Origin: JAXLQL01 sp046331625
GTDB lineage: Bacteria > Acidobacteriota > Terriglobia > Bryobacterales > Bryobacteraceae
Assembly: GCA_046331625.1 (NCBI GenBank)
Contig: JAXLQL010000021.1
Coordinates: 91,688-155,687 of the forward strand
Reading direction: 5' to 3'
DNA: 64,000 nt
Every line of letters starts with the position of its first letter. Within the stretch, counting starts at the first letter, position 1. The position numbers and the translations under genes were made by a program. The notes under the pieces were generated by a model that did no database searches, was not told the origin of the DNA, and saw only the letters and a program-made list of their open reading frames with translations. Positions 1 to 8,157 of this stretch are shown one piece after another.

Positions 1-23
1 ATAATTAGAGACGATTAAACTGC

Positions 24-53
24 TTGTCACAGGGGAACTGTTTCTGCTAGACT
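24..53 (+). promoter_or_regulatory. Candidate dnaA promoter
   Basis: TTGTCA (24-29) and TAGACT (48-53) are separated by 18 nt and would start transcription about 60 nt into the window, leaving a leader of roughly 190 nt before dnaA. The leader contains a DnaA-box-like TGTGGATTC at 192-200 (two mismatches to TGTGGATAA), which would suit autoregulation. Motif match only; weak. Confidence 0.3.
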
Positions 54-247
54 CGTTCCACAGTCGAAGGCGAATCCGTACTCGGAGGTTCGCCGTAGCA
101 AGCATCGCCAGTACGTCGATAGAACAAGGCGACGGCGGAATCTAGCGATCCCTACAAAAATTCACAGGCTGTGCAAATCCTGTGGGATCGTTGTGGATTC
201 TCATCGGAAATCGTGAGGGGGGCGCCGTCCCCAAGGAAGGGCTGCAC

Positions 248-1561
248 ATGGACGCATGGGAGCAGGTAAAAGCCAATCTGAGCGCACGGCTCACTGTGGA
301 GGCTTTTGAGAGCTGGTTTGCCCGCACGGGTTATGTAGGTCATGTCGGTGACTGCCTGCAGGTCGCCGTTCCAAGCGAGGAAGCCAAACACTGGATCGAG
401 AACGAGTTCAGCGATGCGGTGCGAAGCGCGATGCACGATCTCGGCTTGCCCTACCGCGTGGTGCTGTATCAAGTGGAAGCAGTTGCGGTCAACGGATCCA
501 ACGGAACGAGCGGAACCAATGGGGACCTGGGCTTCGGTAACGCTTCCGCGCATCTCAACCGCCGCTACACGTTTGACTCATTCGTTGTGGGAGCCTGCAA
601 CCAGTTCGCGCATGCCGCTGCGACGGCGGTGGTGGAGCGGCCGGGCATGGCGTACAATCCGCTCTTCATCTATGGCGGTCCGGGAATGGGCAAGACTCAT
701 CTGATCCACGCGGTAGCGCATGAGATCGCGCGACGCATGCCAAGCCTGCGGATCGCCTACACGACCGGTGAGAAGTTCCTGAATCAAGTAGTGCAGTCGA
801 TCCGTACCGATCGCATGCCCCTGTTCCATCAATACTATCGATCGGCCGACGTGCTGCTGGTGGACGACGTCCACACGGTAGCCGGCAAGGAGCGTACGGA
901 AGAGGAGTTCTTCCACACGTTCAACGAGCTCTACGATCACCAGAAGCAGATCGTGCTGACCAGCGACTGTCTCCCGAAGAACATGCCCCACCTCGTGGAG
1001 CGGCTGCGCTCGCGATTCGAGTGGGGGTTGTTGGTAGACGTGCAGGCACCGGATCTCGAGACCAAGCTCGCCATCCTCGACAAGAAAGCCTCAGCCGAGG
1101 GCATCCAGCTTCCTGACGAGGTGCGGAACTTCCTCGCGAAGAACGTGAAGTCGAGCGTGCGGGAGCTCGAAGGCGCGCTTGTGAAGATCATCGCGTTCGC
1201 TTCGGTGACGCGGGCTCCCATCACGGTCCACATGGCCCAGCAATCGTTGCGCCATCTCGCAGTGGGGGGTGATCGGAAGATCTCGATCGACTCGATCCAG
1301 CGGGCGGTGGCCGAGCGGTTCCAACTGCAGCCATCTCAGATCAAACAAAAGAGCAATCAGCACCAGATCGCCTATCCGAGGCAGATCGCGATGTACCTGG
1401 CCAAGGAACTGACCACTGCTTCGCTCCCGGAGCTCGGACGCGCATTTGGGGGTAAACATCATACGACAGTACTGCACTCGATCCAGAAGATCGAACGTCT
1501 GAGGCAGGACGATGCAGAGTTGAACAGGCTCATCCACAGCCTAATCGACTCATTCAATTAA
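248..1561 (+). CDS. dnaA: Chromosomal replication initiator DnaA
   Basis: AAA+ initiator that binds DnaA boxes and opens oriC. I start it at ATG 248, which has the Shine-Dalgarno AAGGAAGG 7 nt upstream and gives 437 aa. An in-frame GTG at 182 would add 22 residues without resemblance to DnaA. Domain I is at about residues 1-80, followed by a short Gly/Asn/Ser-rich linker (about 80-100). Walker A (GGPGMGKT) is at 143-150 and Walker B (VLLVDDVHT) near 202-210. The C-terminal DNA-binding domain has the family signature as FGGKHHTTVLHSI. Length and motif order are normal. The ATPase and DNA-binding motifs make the call very safe. It is followed by the probable oriC spacer and dnaN, the usual bacterial order. 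Confidence 0.98.
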   Translation: MDAWEQVKANLSARLTVEAFESWFARTGYVGHVGDCLQVAVPSEEAKHWIENEFSDAVRSAMHDLGLPYRVVLYQVEAVAVNGSNGTSGTNGDLGFGNASAHLNRRYTFDSFVVGACNQFAHAAATAVVERPGMAYNPLFIYGGPGMGKTHLIHAVAHEIARRMPSLRIAYTTGEKFLNQVVQSIRTDRMPLFHQYYRSADVLLVDDVHTVAGKERTEEEFFHTFNELYDHQKQIVLTSDCLPKNMPHLVERLRSRFEWGLLVDVQAPDLETKLAILDKKASAEGIQLPDEVRNFLAKNVKSSVRELEGALVKIIAFASVTRAPITVHMAQQSLRHLAVGGDRKISIDSIQRAVAERFQLQPSQIKQKSNQHQIAYPRQIAMYLAKELTTASLPELGRAFGGKHHTTVLHSIQKIERLRQDDAELNRLIHSLIDSFN

Positions 1562-1866
1562 GGTTATTCTGTTTTCCACAATGGGCCTTGTCGATACCCT
1601 CTTAGGAACTGTGGATACCCCCGTACGGTTGGAATTCCCCACCGTGCGTCCTCGAGCTTTCCACAGCCTGGGCAGGACACGAAGCCTCTGGATTTTGTAT
1701 AATTTAGGAAGAAATCCACACTTCCACAGACGTCATGATGACTGTTCTCTCTCATAGCTTTTATCTATCTAGACACAGAAGAGAGCGGCGGGTGGCGGGA
1801 AGCTCCGAAGCAACGAACGTCGGGTAGCGAAGGTCACGTAGGGAAGGTCAGGTAGGGAACCAACAC
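1562..1866. other. Probable oriC: dnaA-dnaN intergenic region with DnaA boxes
   Basis: This 305-nt gene-free spacer contains TTTTCCACA (1572-1580, a full match to TTWTNCACA), the inverted box TGTGGATAC (1610-1618, one mismatch), CTTTCCACA (1657-1665, one mismatch), and weaker AAATCCACA (1712-1720) and ACTTCCACA (1720-1728). A locally AT-rich stretch lies at 1691-1710 and another at about 1755-1780. A TATAAT hexamer at 1698-1703 could be the -10 of a dnaN promoter, but no convincing -35 is seen. The dnaA-dnaN spacer is a common oriC location. I saw no clear DnaA-trio element. Confidence 0.7.
1824..1860 (+). repeat. 14-nt tandem repeat ending in the dnaN ribosome binding site
   Basis: Two full 14-nt units, GTAGCGAAGGTCAC (1824-1837) and GTAGGGAAGGTCAG (1838-1851), are followed by a partial third, GTAGGGAAC (1852-1860). 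Each unit carries a purine-rich AGGGAAGG-like core. The last core lies 7 nt before the dnaN ATG and probably is its Shine-Dalgarno, so the leader offers several stacked ribosome-binding-like sequences. Confidence 0.65.
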
Positions 1867-2973
1867 ATGGAGTTCACAATCGCGAAGTCAGACCTGGTAC
1901 GCGAACTGGGTCTTTCTCAGGGAGTGGTGGAGAAGCGAACCACCATCCCGATCCTTTCGAACGTGCTGATCGAAGCATCGCAGGATCGGATCACGCTCAC
2001 GGCCACCGATCTCGAGCTCGGGATTCGCTGCAGTTGTGCAGCCGGCGTGAAGCGGCAGGGTTCAGGAACGGTTCCGGCGAAGCGGCTTCTGGATTACGTG
2101 CGGCTGCTGCCTGACGCGGACCTTCAGATCAAGTTCGGCGACAACCAGTGGGTCTCGATCACGTGCGGACGATCGCGTACGCGCATCGCGGGCATGTCGC
2201 GTGAGAGCTATCCGGAACTGCCGCAGATGAACGAGAAGATCGCCGACATCCCCGCGGCGGCTCTGGCATCGATGATCGCGCAGACCGTGTTTTCGATTTC
2301 GAACGAAGAGTCGCGGTTCACGCTGAACGGCGCTTTGCTCGTGCTGAAGCCAGAAGCTCTGGTGATGGTGGCGACGGACGGACACCGCCTGGCGATGGTG
2401 GAGCGGCCCATGGCGCTCGGTGGTGACACGATGTACCGCGCACTGCTTCCCCGCAAGGCGATGGTGGAGATCCAGAAGCTGGCTGCGGATGCGACCGCGG
2501 AAGCGAAGTTCCAGTTCGCCGCCACCGAGAATCATCTATTCTTCCAGTTGGGCGATCGGCTGCTGATCAGCCGCAAGCTGACCGGCAACTTCCCCGACTA
2601 TGAGCGTGTGTTGCCCAAGGAGCAGCCGAACAGCGTGGCGCTGGGTCGCGAAGAGTTCAAGGGAACCATCGAGCGCGTGGCGCAGTTCTCTGACGAGCGC
2701 TCGCATGCGGTGCGGATGAAGGTTGAGGCGGGCGAGGTGAAAGTGCATTCCTCGCTGTCAGAGACCGGCGAATCAGAAGAGAGTCTGGGCGCCGCTTATG
2801 AAGGGCCGACGGTTGAGATCGGCTTCAATGCTTTTTACATGCTCGACTTCTTGCGCGCGGTTCCGGAAACCGAAGTCCGGTTCTTGTTCAAGGATGCGGC
2901 TAGTGCTGGCGAGATGCGGCCGGTGGGTGGAGAAGTCAACTACCGCTACATCATCATGCCAATGAGAATTTGA
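1867..2973 (+). CDS. dnaN: DNA polymerase III beta subunit (sliding clamp)
   Basis: Forms the ring-shaped clamp that tethers DNA polymerase III and other replication and repair enzymes to DNA. At 368 aa it has the usual length for three clamp-fold domains. Recognisable features are the N-terminal KRTTIPILSNVLIEA stretch (domain 1), FTLNGALL followed by VATDGHRLA (domain 2), and a C-terminal NYRYIIMPMRI matching the conserved YxYxVMPMR(L/I) end that contributes to the hydrophobic partner-binding groove. It sits directly downstream of the probable origin and 11 nt upstream of gyrB, so co-transcription with gyrB is likely. No anomalies seen. Confidence 0.98.
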   Translation: MEFTIAKSDLVRELGLSQGVVEKRTTIPILSNVLIEASQDRITLTATDLELGIRCSCAAGVKRQGSGTVPAKRLLDYVRLLPDADLQIKFGDNQWVSITCGRSRTRIAGMSRESYPELPQMNEKIADIPAAALASMIAQTVFSISNEESRFTLNGALLVLKPEALVMVATDGHRLAMVERPMALGGDTMYRALLPRKAMVEIQKLAADATAEAKFQFAATENHLFFQLGDRLLISRKLTGNFPDYERVLPKEQPNSVALGREEFKGTIERVAQFSDERSHAVRMKVEAGEVKVHSSLSETGESEESLGAAYEGPTVEIGFNAFYMLDFLRAVPETEVRFLFKDAASAGEMRPVGGEVNYRYIIMPMRI

Positions 2974-2984
2974 TCTGAGAGGCT

Positions 2985-5399
2985 ATGGCAGAAAACTACG
3001 ATTCGTCTAGTATCAAAGTGCTGGAAGGCCTGGAGGCGGTTCGGCTCCGGCCTGCGATGTATATCGGGTCGACGCGAGAGCAGGGATTGCATCACCTGGT
3101 GTACGAGGTGGTGGACAATTCGGTCGACGAGGCGTTGGCGGGTTTCTGCGATCGCGTGGATGTGACCATTCACATCGACAACTCGATCACCGTGCAGGAC
3201 AACGGTCGCGGCATCCCGGTGGACATCAAGCCGGAGTTCGGCGTATCCGCGGCTGAGATCGTCATGACGAAGCTTCACGCTGGCGGCAAGTTCGACTCGA
3301 ACACGTACAAGGTGTCGGGTGGGTTGCACGGCGTCGGCGTGAGCTGCGTCAACGCTCTCTCAGATCTGCTGAAGCTCGAAATCTGGCGTGATGGCGCGGT
3401 TTGGTATCAAGAGTACGAACGCGGAATGCCGAAGTTCCCGCTCGAGAAGCAGGGAAAGATTCCGAAGGCCAAGACGGGTACGAAAGTGACGTTCCATCCC
3501 GACCCCACGGTGATGGAGGCGCACGAGTACAACTACGACACCCTGCAGGCGCGGCTTCGTCAGTTGGCGTTCCTCAACAAGGGTCTGACGATTACGCTCA
3601 CTGATGAGCGCACCGATCCGGTGAAGACGCACGAGTTCCTCTACAAGGGCGGCATTGCCGAATTCGTGATGCACTTGAATCGGGCGAAGAGCGTGCTCCA
3701 CGACAAGCCGATCTACTTTGAAGGCGAGCGCGACCTGCCCAATGGCGGCAAGGTGTCCATGGAGATCGCGCTGCAGTACAACAGCGACTACGCCGACATC
3801 ATCTACTCCTTCGCCAACAACATCCACACGGTGGATGGCGGTACGCACTTGTCGGGATTCCGCTCCGCATTGACGCGGACCATCAATGCCTACGGCCAGA
3901 AGGAAAACCTGTTCAAGGACTTCAAAGAAGGCCTGACGGGCGACGACGTGCGCGAAGGTTTGACGGCCGTGGTGAGCGTGAAGATCCCGCAGCCGCAGTT
4001 CGAAGGGCAGACCAAGGGCAAGCTCAACTCGGACATCCAGGGACACGTGGTCCAGTTGGTGAATGAGAAGCTCGGCGAGTTCTTCGATAAGAACCCGTCG
4101 GTGATGCGGAAGGTGGTTTCGAAGGCTGTCGACGCGGCGAGGGCGCGAGAAGCGGCACGCAAGGCGCGCGATCTGACGCGGCGTAAGGGCGCGCTCGACT
4201 CCGGCGGATTGCCCGGGAAGCTGGCCGATTGCCAGGAGAAGGATCCGGAGCGTTGTGAGTTGTTCCTGGTTGAGGGCGAGTCCGCAGGTGGCACCGCGAA
4301 GACTGGCCGCGACCGCCGGTATCAGGCGATTCTGCCGCTGAAGGGCAAGATCCTCAACGTGGAGAAGGCTCGCTACGACAAGATGCTGAGCCACGATGAA
4401 ATCCGGGCGATGATCACGGCGATCGGCACGGGCATCGGTAAGGCCGACTTCGACATTTCGAAGCTCCGTTACGGCAAGATCATCATCATGACCGACGCCG
4501 ACGTGGACGGATCGCACATCCGCACGCTGCTGCTGACGTTCTTCTTCCGCCACATGCAGGAGCTGATTGACCGCGGACACGTGTTCGTGGCGCAACCGCC
4601 GCTGTATCGCATCAAGAAGGGCAAGAGCGAGAAGTACATCAAAGACGACAAGGAATTCACGAAGGAGATCCTGCGCCGGGCCACCGAGAATGTTGTGGTG
4701 GAGTACGGGGCGAACGGAACGGGTCCGAAGAAGTTGGAAGGCGCGGCGATGCGGAACTTCCTCGGCTCACTGGACGAACTCGAGACCCTGAGTGCTCGGC
4801 TCGATCGGGTGCTGCGCGATTCCCGGGTGGTGGAACTGCTGACGCGTCCGGACATGAAGCTCGACTTCAAGTCAGAGAAGCCGCCTGCCGACCTCGTGGG
4901 CCAACTCAAAGAGTGGAAGCTGAATCCCGAGGTGCGTCATGATGAGGCGCACTCGTCGTGGGAGGTGGTGTTCCGCGATCACACGAACGCGGATCGCTTC
5001 ATCAATCGCGATCTCGGCGCGCGAGCGGAGTTCCGGCGGATGCGTGCGCTGGTGGAGCAGACGAAGGATTACAACAAGCCTCCATTCACGGTGGTGAAGG
5101 ATGCGAACTCACCCACCGGCCGTCATGGCGAGTCGACGTGGCGGGATCTGCTGGATTACCTGAAGAACGAAGGCAAGAAGGACGCGACGGTTACGCGGTA
5201 CAAAGGGCTGGGCGAGATGAACGCCGAGCAGCTTTGGGAGACGACAATGAACGCGGAGATCCGGACGCTGTTGCGGGTGGAGCTGAAGGACATGGTGGAG
5301 TCCGATGCGATCTTCTCGACGCTGATGGGTGAGGATGTGGAGAACCGGCGGAAGTTCATCGAGGAGAACGCGCTGGATGTCCGGAATTTGGATGTGTAG
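2985..5399 (+). CDS. gyrB: DNA gyrase subunit B
   Basis: ATPase subunit of the type II topoisomerase that introduces negative supercoils. At 804 aa it has a GHKL ATPase domain (YEVVDNSVDEA at residues 40-50 with the Mg-binding Asn, DNGRGIP at 72-78, GGLHGVGVSCVNALS at 112-126) and QTKGKLN at 342-348. The TOPRIM domain has EGESAGG starting at 430 and DADVDGSHI at 504-512, and the tail ends with TRYKGLGEMN. About 200 residues (roughly 550-740) are inserted in the TOPRIM tail, as in other long GyrB proteins. The 3' third of this gene is partly duplicated twice downstream (5943-6035 and 7617-8096). This copy is intact and is presumably the working one. Confidence 0.96.
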   Translation: MAENYDSSSIKVLEGLEAVRLRPAMYIGSTREQGLHHLVYEVVDNSVDEALAGFCDRVDVTIHIDNSITVQDNGRGIPVDIKPEFGVSAAEIVMTKLHAGGKFDSNTYKVSGGLHGVGVSCVNALSDLLKLEIWRDGAVWYQEYERGMPKFPLEKQGKIPKAKTGTKVTFHPDPTVMEAHEYNYDTLQARLRQLAFLNKGLTITLTDERTDPVKTHEFLYKGGIAEFVMHLNRAKSVLHDKPIYFEGERDLPNGGKVSMEIALQYNSDYADIIYSFANNIHTVDGGTHLSGFRSALTRTINAYGQKENLFKDFKEGLTGDDVREGLTAVVSVKIPQPQFEGQTKGKLNSDIQGHVVQLVNEKLGEFFDKNPSVMRKVVSKAVDAARAREAARKARDLTRRKGALDSGGLPGKLADCQEKDPERCELFLVEGESAGGTAKTGRDRRYQAILPLKGKILNVEKARYDKMLSHDEIRAMITAIGTGIGKADFDISKLRYGKIIIMTDADVDGSHIRTLLLTFFFRHMQELIDRGHVFVAQPPLYRIKKGKSEKYIKDDKEFTKEILRRATENVVVEYGANGTGPKKLEGAAMRNFLGSLDELETLSARLDRVLRDSRVVELLTRPDMKLDFKSEKPPADLVGQLKEWKLNPEVRHDEAHSSWEVVFRDHTNADRFINRDLGARAEFRRMRALVEQTKDYNKPPFTVVKDANSPTGRHGESTWRDLLDYLKNEGKKDATVTRYKGLGEMNAEQLWETTMNAEIRTLLRVELKDMVESDAIFSTLMGEDVENRRKFIEENALDVRNLDV

Positions 5400-5412
5400 T
5401 TGAGGAGGTCCT

Positions 5413-5664
5413 ATGGCGGCAAGTGTGCTAGAAGCGAAGGCTCACGAGTTGCTGGGCCAATTGAATCCAGGTAAGTTGGCCGCAGTCGTCCATCTGCTCG
5501 AGGTCATGGTCGAAGAGACGAGCGAACCCGTCACCAGCGAAGAGAAGCGGCGGTTTCACGAGAGTCAGGCATGGTTCGCGAGCCGAGGTGGGCACGGGAT
5601 CCCGATGGAAGAAGTGCTGGCTGAGTATGGTTTGAAGCCTGAGGATTTTCCTCTGAGCAAGTAG
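5413..5664 (+). CDS. Type II toxin-antitoxin system antitoxin (RelB-like)
   Basis: An 83-aa protein with a perfect GAGGAGGT ribosome binding site 5 nt before its ATG, beginning 13 nt after gyrB. The N-terminal half is helical; the C-terminal half (EKRRFHESQAWF onward) is charged and probably flexible, as expected for a segment that wraps the toxin. No clear DNA-binding motif is visible. The assignment rests mostly on the RelE-type gene that follows 3 nt later. It lies between intact gyrB and gyrB fragments, so it is part of an insert. The exact antitoxin family is uncertain. Confidence 0.7.
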   Translation: MAASVLEAKAHELLGQLNPGKLAAVVHLLEVMVEETSEPVTSEEKRRFHESQAWFASRGGHGIPMEEVLAEYGLKPEDFPLSK

Positions 5665-5667
5665 CCA

Positions 5668-6060
5668 GTGACGTTGCGAATCGAGTGGGGGGCTGACGCA
5701 CCAGCGGATATTCGGCGCCTTGATCGTGCTACGGCTCTGCGAGTGTTCGAAGGGGTCCTGCGATACTCGAAGTCCGGGAGTGGCGATGTGGAACCGCAGC
5801 ATGGCGACATGGCGGGTTCGTTTCGATTGAGGCTTGGGGACTACCGGGTGTCGTTTGCCATCGAGGCCGGAACAATGCGGGTCCTACATGTTTGGCATCG
5901 GTCGGAGGCGTTACCGGTGACAGGACGAGATTCAGGCGCGGGCGTCATGGCGAATGAACGTGGCGGGATCTGCTGGACTACTGAAGAACGAAGGCAAGAA
6001 GGACGCGACGGTGACGCGCTACAAAGGGCTGGGCGTTGGCATGAAGTGCCCGAATCCTGA
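5668..6060 (+). CDS. RelE/ParE-type toxin with an aberrant C-terminal extension
   Basis: GTG start; 130 aa. Residues 1 to about 84 match the RelE/ParE fold (IEWGADAPADIRRL near the start, then SFRLRLGDYRVSF and RVLHVWHRSE), which normally ends close to that last strand. The remaining ~46 residues are odd: from nucleotide 5943 the frame reads out of phase through a copied piece of the gyrB 3' end and runs into the start of the next gene. The natural stop was probably lost when this junction formed. Family members act as ribosome-dependent mRNA interferases or gyrase poisons; which applies here cannot be told. The core looks intact, but activity with the extra tail is unknown. Confidence 0.72.
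   Translation: MTLRIEWGADAPADIRRLDRATALRVFEGVLRYSKSGSGDVEPQHGDMAGSFRLRLGDYRVSFAIEAGTMRVLHVWHRSEALPVTGRDSGAGVMANERGGICWTTEERRQEGRDGDALQRAGRWHEVPES
5943..6035 (+). pseudogene. gyrB internal fragment (remnant A)
   Basis: This stretch aligns to gyrB 5121-5214 (the RDLLDYLKNEGKKDATVTRYKGLG region) with only a few substitutions and one deleted base: CTGGACTACTGAAG here against CTGGATTACCTGAAG in gyrB. It has no independent reading frame. Its most interesting property is that it is essentially the segment missing from the larger gyrB remnant at 7617-8096. The two may therefore be parts of one former gyrB copy split by the genes between them. Confidence 0.85.
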
Positions 6061-6874
6061 CTGCGGCCACGCCGTCCGTCCGCATGAATGGCATTGCGTC
6101 GTGTGCCTGACCGACTGCGGGTTCCCGAATGTTCGCGCGGCTCGAGTCGAAGAGGAAGTCGCGGCATTGGCGGATCGCGTAGCGGAAGCGGAACGCCAAG
6201 CGGCGGGGCAAGGGGCAGTATCGGAGCTTGTACGGCTCAGGGATGTTGCTCGCCAGTCGCGGGCGGTTCGAGTGAGATCCGTGGACGAAGTCTTTGCCTT
6301 GGTCAAGAGCGACAACAAATTACTGGGAACATTCTACGACCTGAAGGGAGCAGGCCTCCTGCGTCCAGAGGCGACCGAGATTGAGGCGGCCAGGCAATCC
6401 GCCGAACCGCTCGCGTTGCTCAACTACCACGAGCAAATCCAATTTGCGGCTCTGACAGCCGATGATCGGGGACTGTTCTCGTACGGCAATTGCGCAATGG
6501 TACTCGACGAGTCCAAGATCGCGCACAGGGCGACGGTGTTTGAAGAGAATTGCGTACTGTTTTGCCAACATCGAGGGGTCAGTCCGGCGAATCCAGTAGT
6601 TCCCCCCGGGTTTCGAGCTACGTGGGAAAAGCGGGATGATTTGGTGATAGCCAAGCTAGGTTCGCGATTGGCTGCCGATATGACTGATGAGGATGTCGCC
6701 GGGTTGCTGCTATCGACCGATGAGGATTCAGTGAAGGATGATTTCGTCGAGGTTCACATCTACGGCCGTATTCATCGGCACACACTGAGTTGCGTCACTG
6801 TAAAGCTCCGGCAGCCGGGCGACCGCGCGCTAGCCGAAGCAATGAGACCGTATGTGTCAGTGGAGATCGCATGA
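6041..6874 (+). CDS. Unrecognised zinc-ribbon protein, possible ADP-ribosyltransferase-like fold
   Basis: 277 aa from ATG 6041, which begins 5 nt after the gyrB fragment; an upstream in-frame start would translate gyrB remnant sequence and is rejected. An N-terminal four-cysteine zinc ribbon uses C3, C8, C19 and C22, with a further C26. Residues ~32-75 are probably a coiled coil rich in Ala/Glu/Arg. The rest is globular and I do not recognise it. The pieces LFSYGNCAMVLD...HRATVFEENC and, near the end, FVEVHIYGRIHR loosely recall ADP-ribosyltransferase-like families (YG strand, then a late E-x-x-x-x-G strand). That is a weak inference. It overlaps the next gene by 4 nt (ATGA), so the two are translationally coupled. 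Confidence 0.7.
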   Translation: MKCPNPDCGHAVRPHEWHCVVCLTDCGFPNVRAARVEEEVAALADRVAEAERQAAGQGAVSELVRLRDVARQSRAVRVRSVDEVFALVKSDNKLLGTFYDLKGAGLLRPEATEIEAARQSAEPLALLNYHEQIQFAALTADDRGLFSYGNCAMVLDESKIAHRATVFEENCVLFCQHRGVSPANPVVPPGFRATWEKRDDLVIAKLGSRLAADMTDEDVAGLLLSTDEDSVKDDFVEVHIYGRIHRHTLSCVTVKLRQPGDRALAEAMRPYVSVEIA

Positions 6875-7596
6875 TGAGTAGAACTCTGGTTTCCGGTCAG
6901 GCCGGTGTCGCCATCTTGTTTGACGAGTGTGGAATTCGCTCGTTCCATCGCCATGGGCCGGCAGGAGTGCTGCGGTCACAGGCGGAGGTACCGGGTCTCG
7001 TTGGCGGCTGCAAAGACGTGGTGGTTGTCGAAGGTCTCGATGCGGAGGGGGTTCCGGCGCTCCTCGAGCACGAGTGGATGAAACAGCGAGCGCTGCTGCT
7101 GTTTCTGCTGTTGATTGACTCCGAGTCGCGCACGGAGACGCGATTGGTTGCGATTCCTGATCTCGAATTGTTTCTGGCGGAGCCGAGAGTGACTGTGTCG
7201 GTTTTGCACCGCATGTTTGCGGCCCCGATTCCCGCGGAAGCTGACCTGCCAGGCGCGATCGATCTGGCCAGTGGCAGGAATGCACTCCAAGTGATGAGGC
7301 TGCTCGTTGAGATCCAATCGCATCAGGCGGAGATTGCCGTGGTCAGGTCGTTGTGGGATGCTGTCCCGGCCGGTTTGTTCGGAAGCATCGAGGAGAAGGA
7401 ACGGGTCGCGTTCCAGCTCGTGACAGATGGAGTGCTGTATCAACTGGCGATCCGCGATGCGAACGTGAAGGATACAGTCTTTGCCGATCTGCTCGAGAAC
7501 CCGCGGTGGGCGGCGGCTCAGGCGGGGATCGAAGCATGGCGGTCGGCTAGTTGGCATCATTGGCCTCGGCCCCGCTGGCGAGCCGCCAGCATGTAA
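6871..7596 (+). CDS. Unrecognised protein coupled to the zinc-ribbon gene
   Basis: 241 aa from the ATG that overlaps the upstream stop (ATGA). Soluble, no signal peptide, with a hydrophobic Leu-rich helix (ALLLFLLLIDSES) around residue 70. Mostly helical in the second half; no catalytic motif or family recognised. The C-terminal ~15 residues (SASWHHWPRPRWRAASM) are low-complexity and unlike the rest. The gene stops only 20 nt before gyrB remnant B, so the natural C-terminus may have been replaced at the junction. Coupling suggests a two-component effector/partner or toxin/immunity arrangement with the upstream gene, but this is inference only. Confidence 0.65.
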   Translation: MMSRTLVSGQAGVAILFDECGIRSFHRHGPAGVLRSQAEVPGLVGGCKDVVVVEGLDAEGVPALLEHEWMKQRALLLFLLLIDSESRTETRLVAIPDLELFLAEPRVTVSVLHRMFAAPIPAEADLPGAIDLASGRNALQVMRLLVEIQSHQAEIAVVRSLWDAVPAGLFGSIEEKERVAFQLVTDGVLYQLAIRDANVKDTVFADLLENPRWAAAQAGIEAWRSASWHHWPRPRWRAASM

Positions 7597-7616
7597 GGGG
7601 GTCGCTGACATCTTCG

Positions 7617-8096
7617 GTCTGGAGAGCAATGCCGCTGAGATTGCAGATGTTGCTGGCGTCGCTCGATGAGCTCGAGATCCGGGCGCGCGCTTGGTTCGCG
7701 TTCCGCGCGACGGCGTGTGGTGTATCTGCTGACGCGCCCGGACATGAAGCTGGACTTCAAGTCGGAGAAGCCTCCTGCTGATCTGGTGGGTCAGTTGAAG
7801 GAGTGGAAGCTGAATCCCGAGGTGCGTAACGATGATGCGCATTCATCGTGGGAGGTGTGTTCCGCGACCACACGAACGCGGATCGGTAGATCAACCGCGA
7901 TCTCGGCGCGCGTGCTGAGTATCGGCGCATGCGGGCGCTGGTGGAACAGACGAAGGACTACAACAAGCGTCCGTGCACGGTAGTGAAGGCCGCGACTTCG
8001 GGCACGGGCCGACTTGGCGAGTCCACATGGCGGGATTTGCTCGACTACCGCGATCTTCTCGAGACCGCGCTCGATGTCCGGAATCTGGATGTCTAA
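7617..8096 (+). pseudogene. gyrB 3'-end remnant B
   Basis: Aligns to gyrB from about 4731 to its stop. Recognisable peptide pieces are SLDELE, LLTRPDMKLDFKSEKPPADLVGQ (a longer run in both copies), KEWKLNPEVR, EQTKDYNK and the terminal ALDVRNLDV plus stop. Lesions include a one-base loss near 7857 (GGAGGTGTG against GGAGGTGGTG), an in-frame TAG at 7887-7889, and a deletion removing the RDLLDY-to-IEENALD segment. Many differences from gyrB fall at third codon positions, so the copy diverged as a coding sequence before it broke. It marks the far border of the insert that starts after intact gyrB. Confidence 0.88.
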
Positions 8097-8157
8097 CGGC
8101 CACACGCCTGTCACTGATGAATAGCGGTGGCGGTTTCGCGGGGATCAGGCAGTCCGT

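Noticed and set aside
1755..1780. DnaA-trio-like triplets in the AT-rich part of the oriC spacer
   Set aside because: Only one or two triplets fit and their distance to a DnaA box is wrong.
3360..4595. Long minus-strand open frame opposite gyrB
   Set aside because: Antisense shadow of a high-GC coding gene; same His/Arg-rich composition as other shadows.
5413..8096. Possible CRISPR or tRNA-anchored integrative element
   Set aside because: No spacer-repeat array, no integrase and no tRNA next to the insert; the borders are gyrB copies instead.
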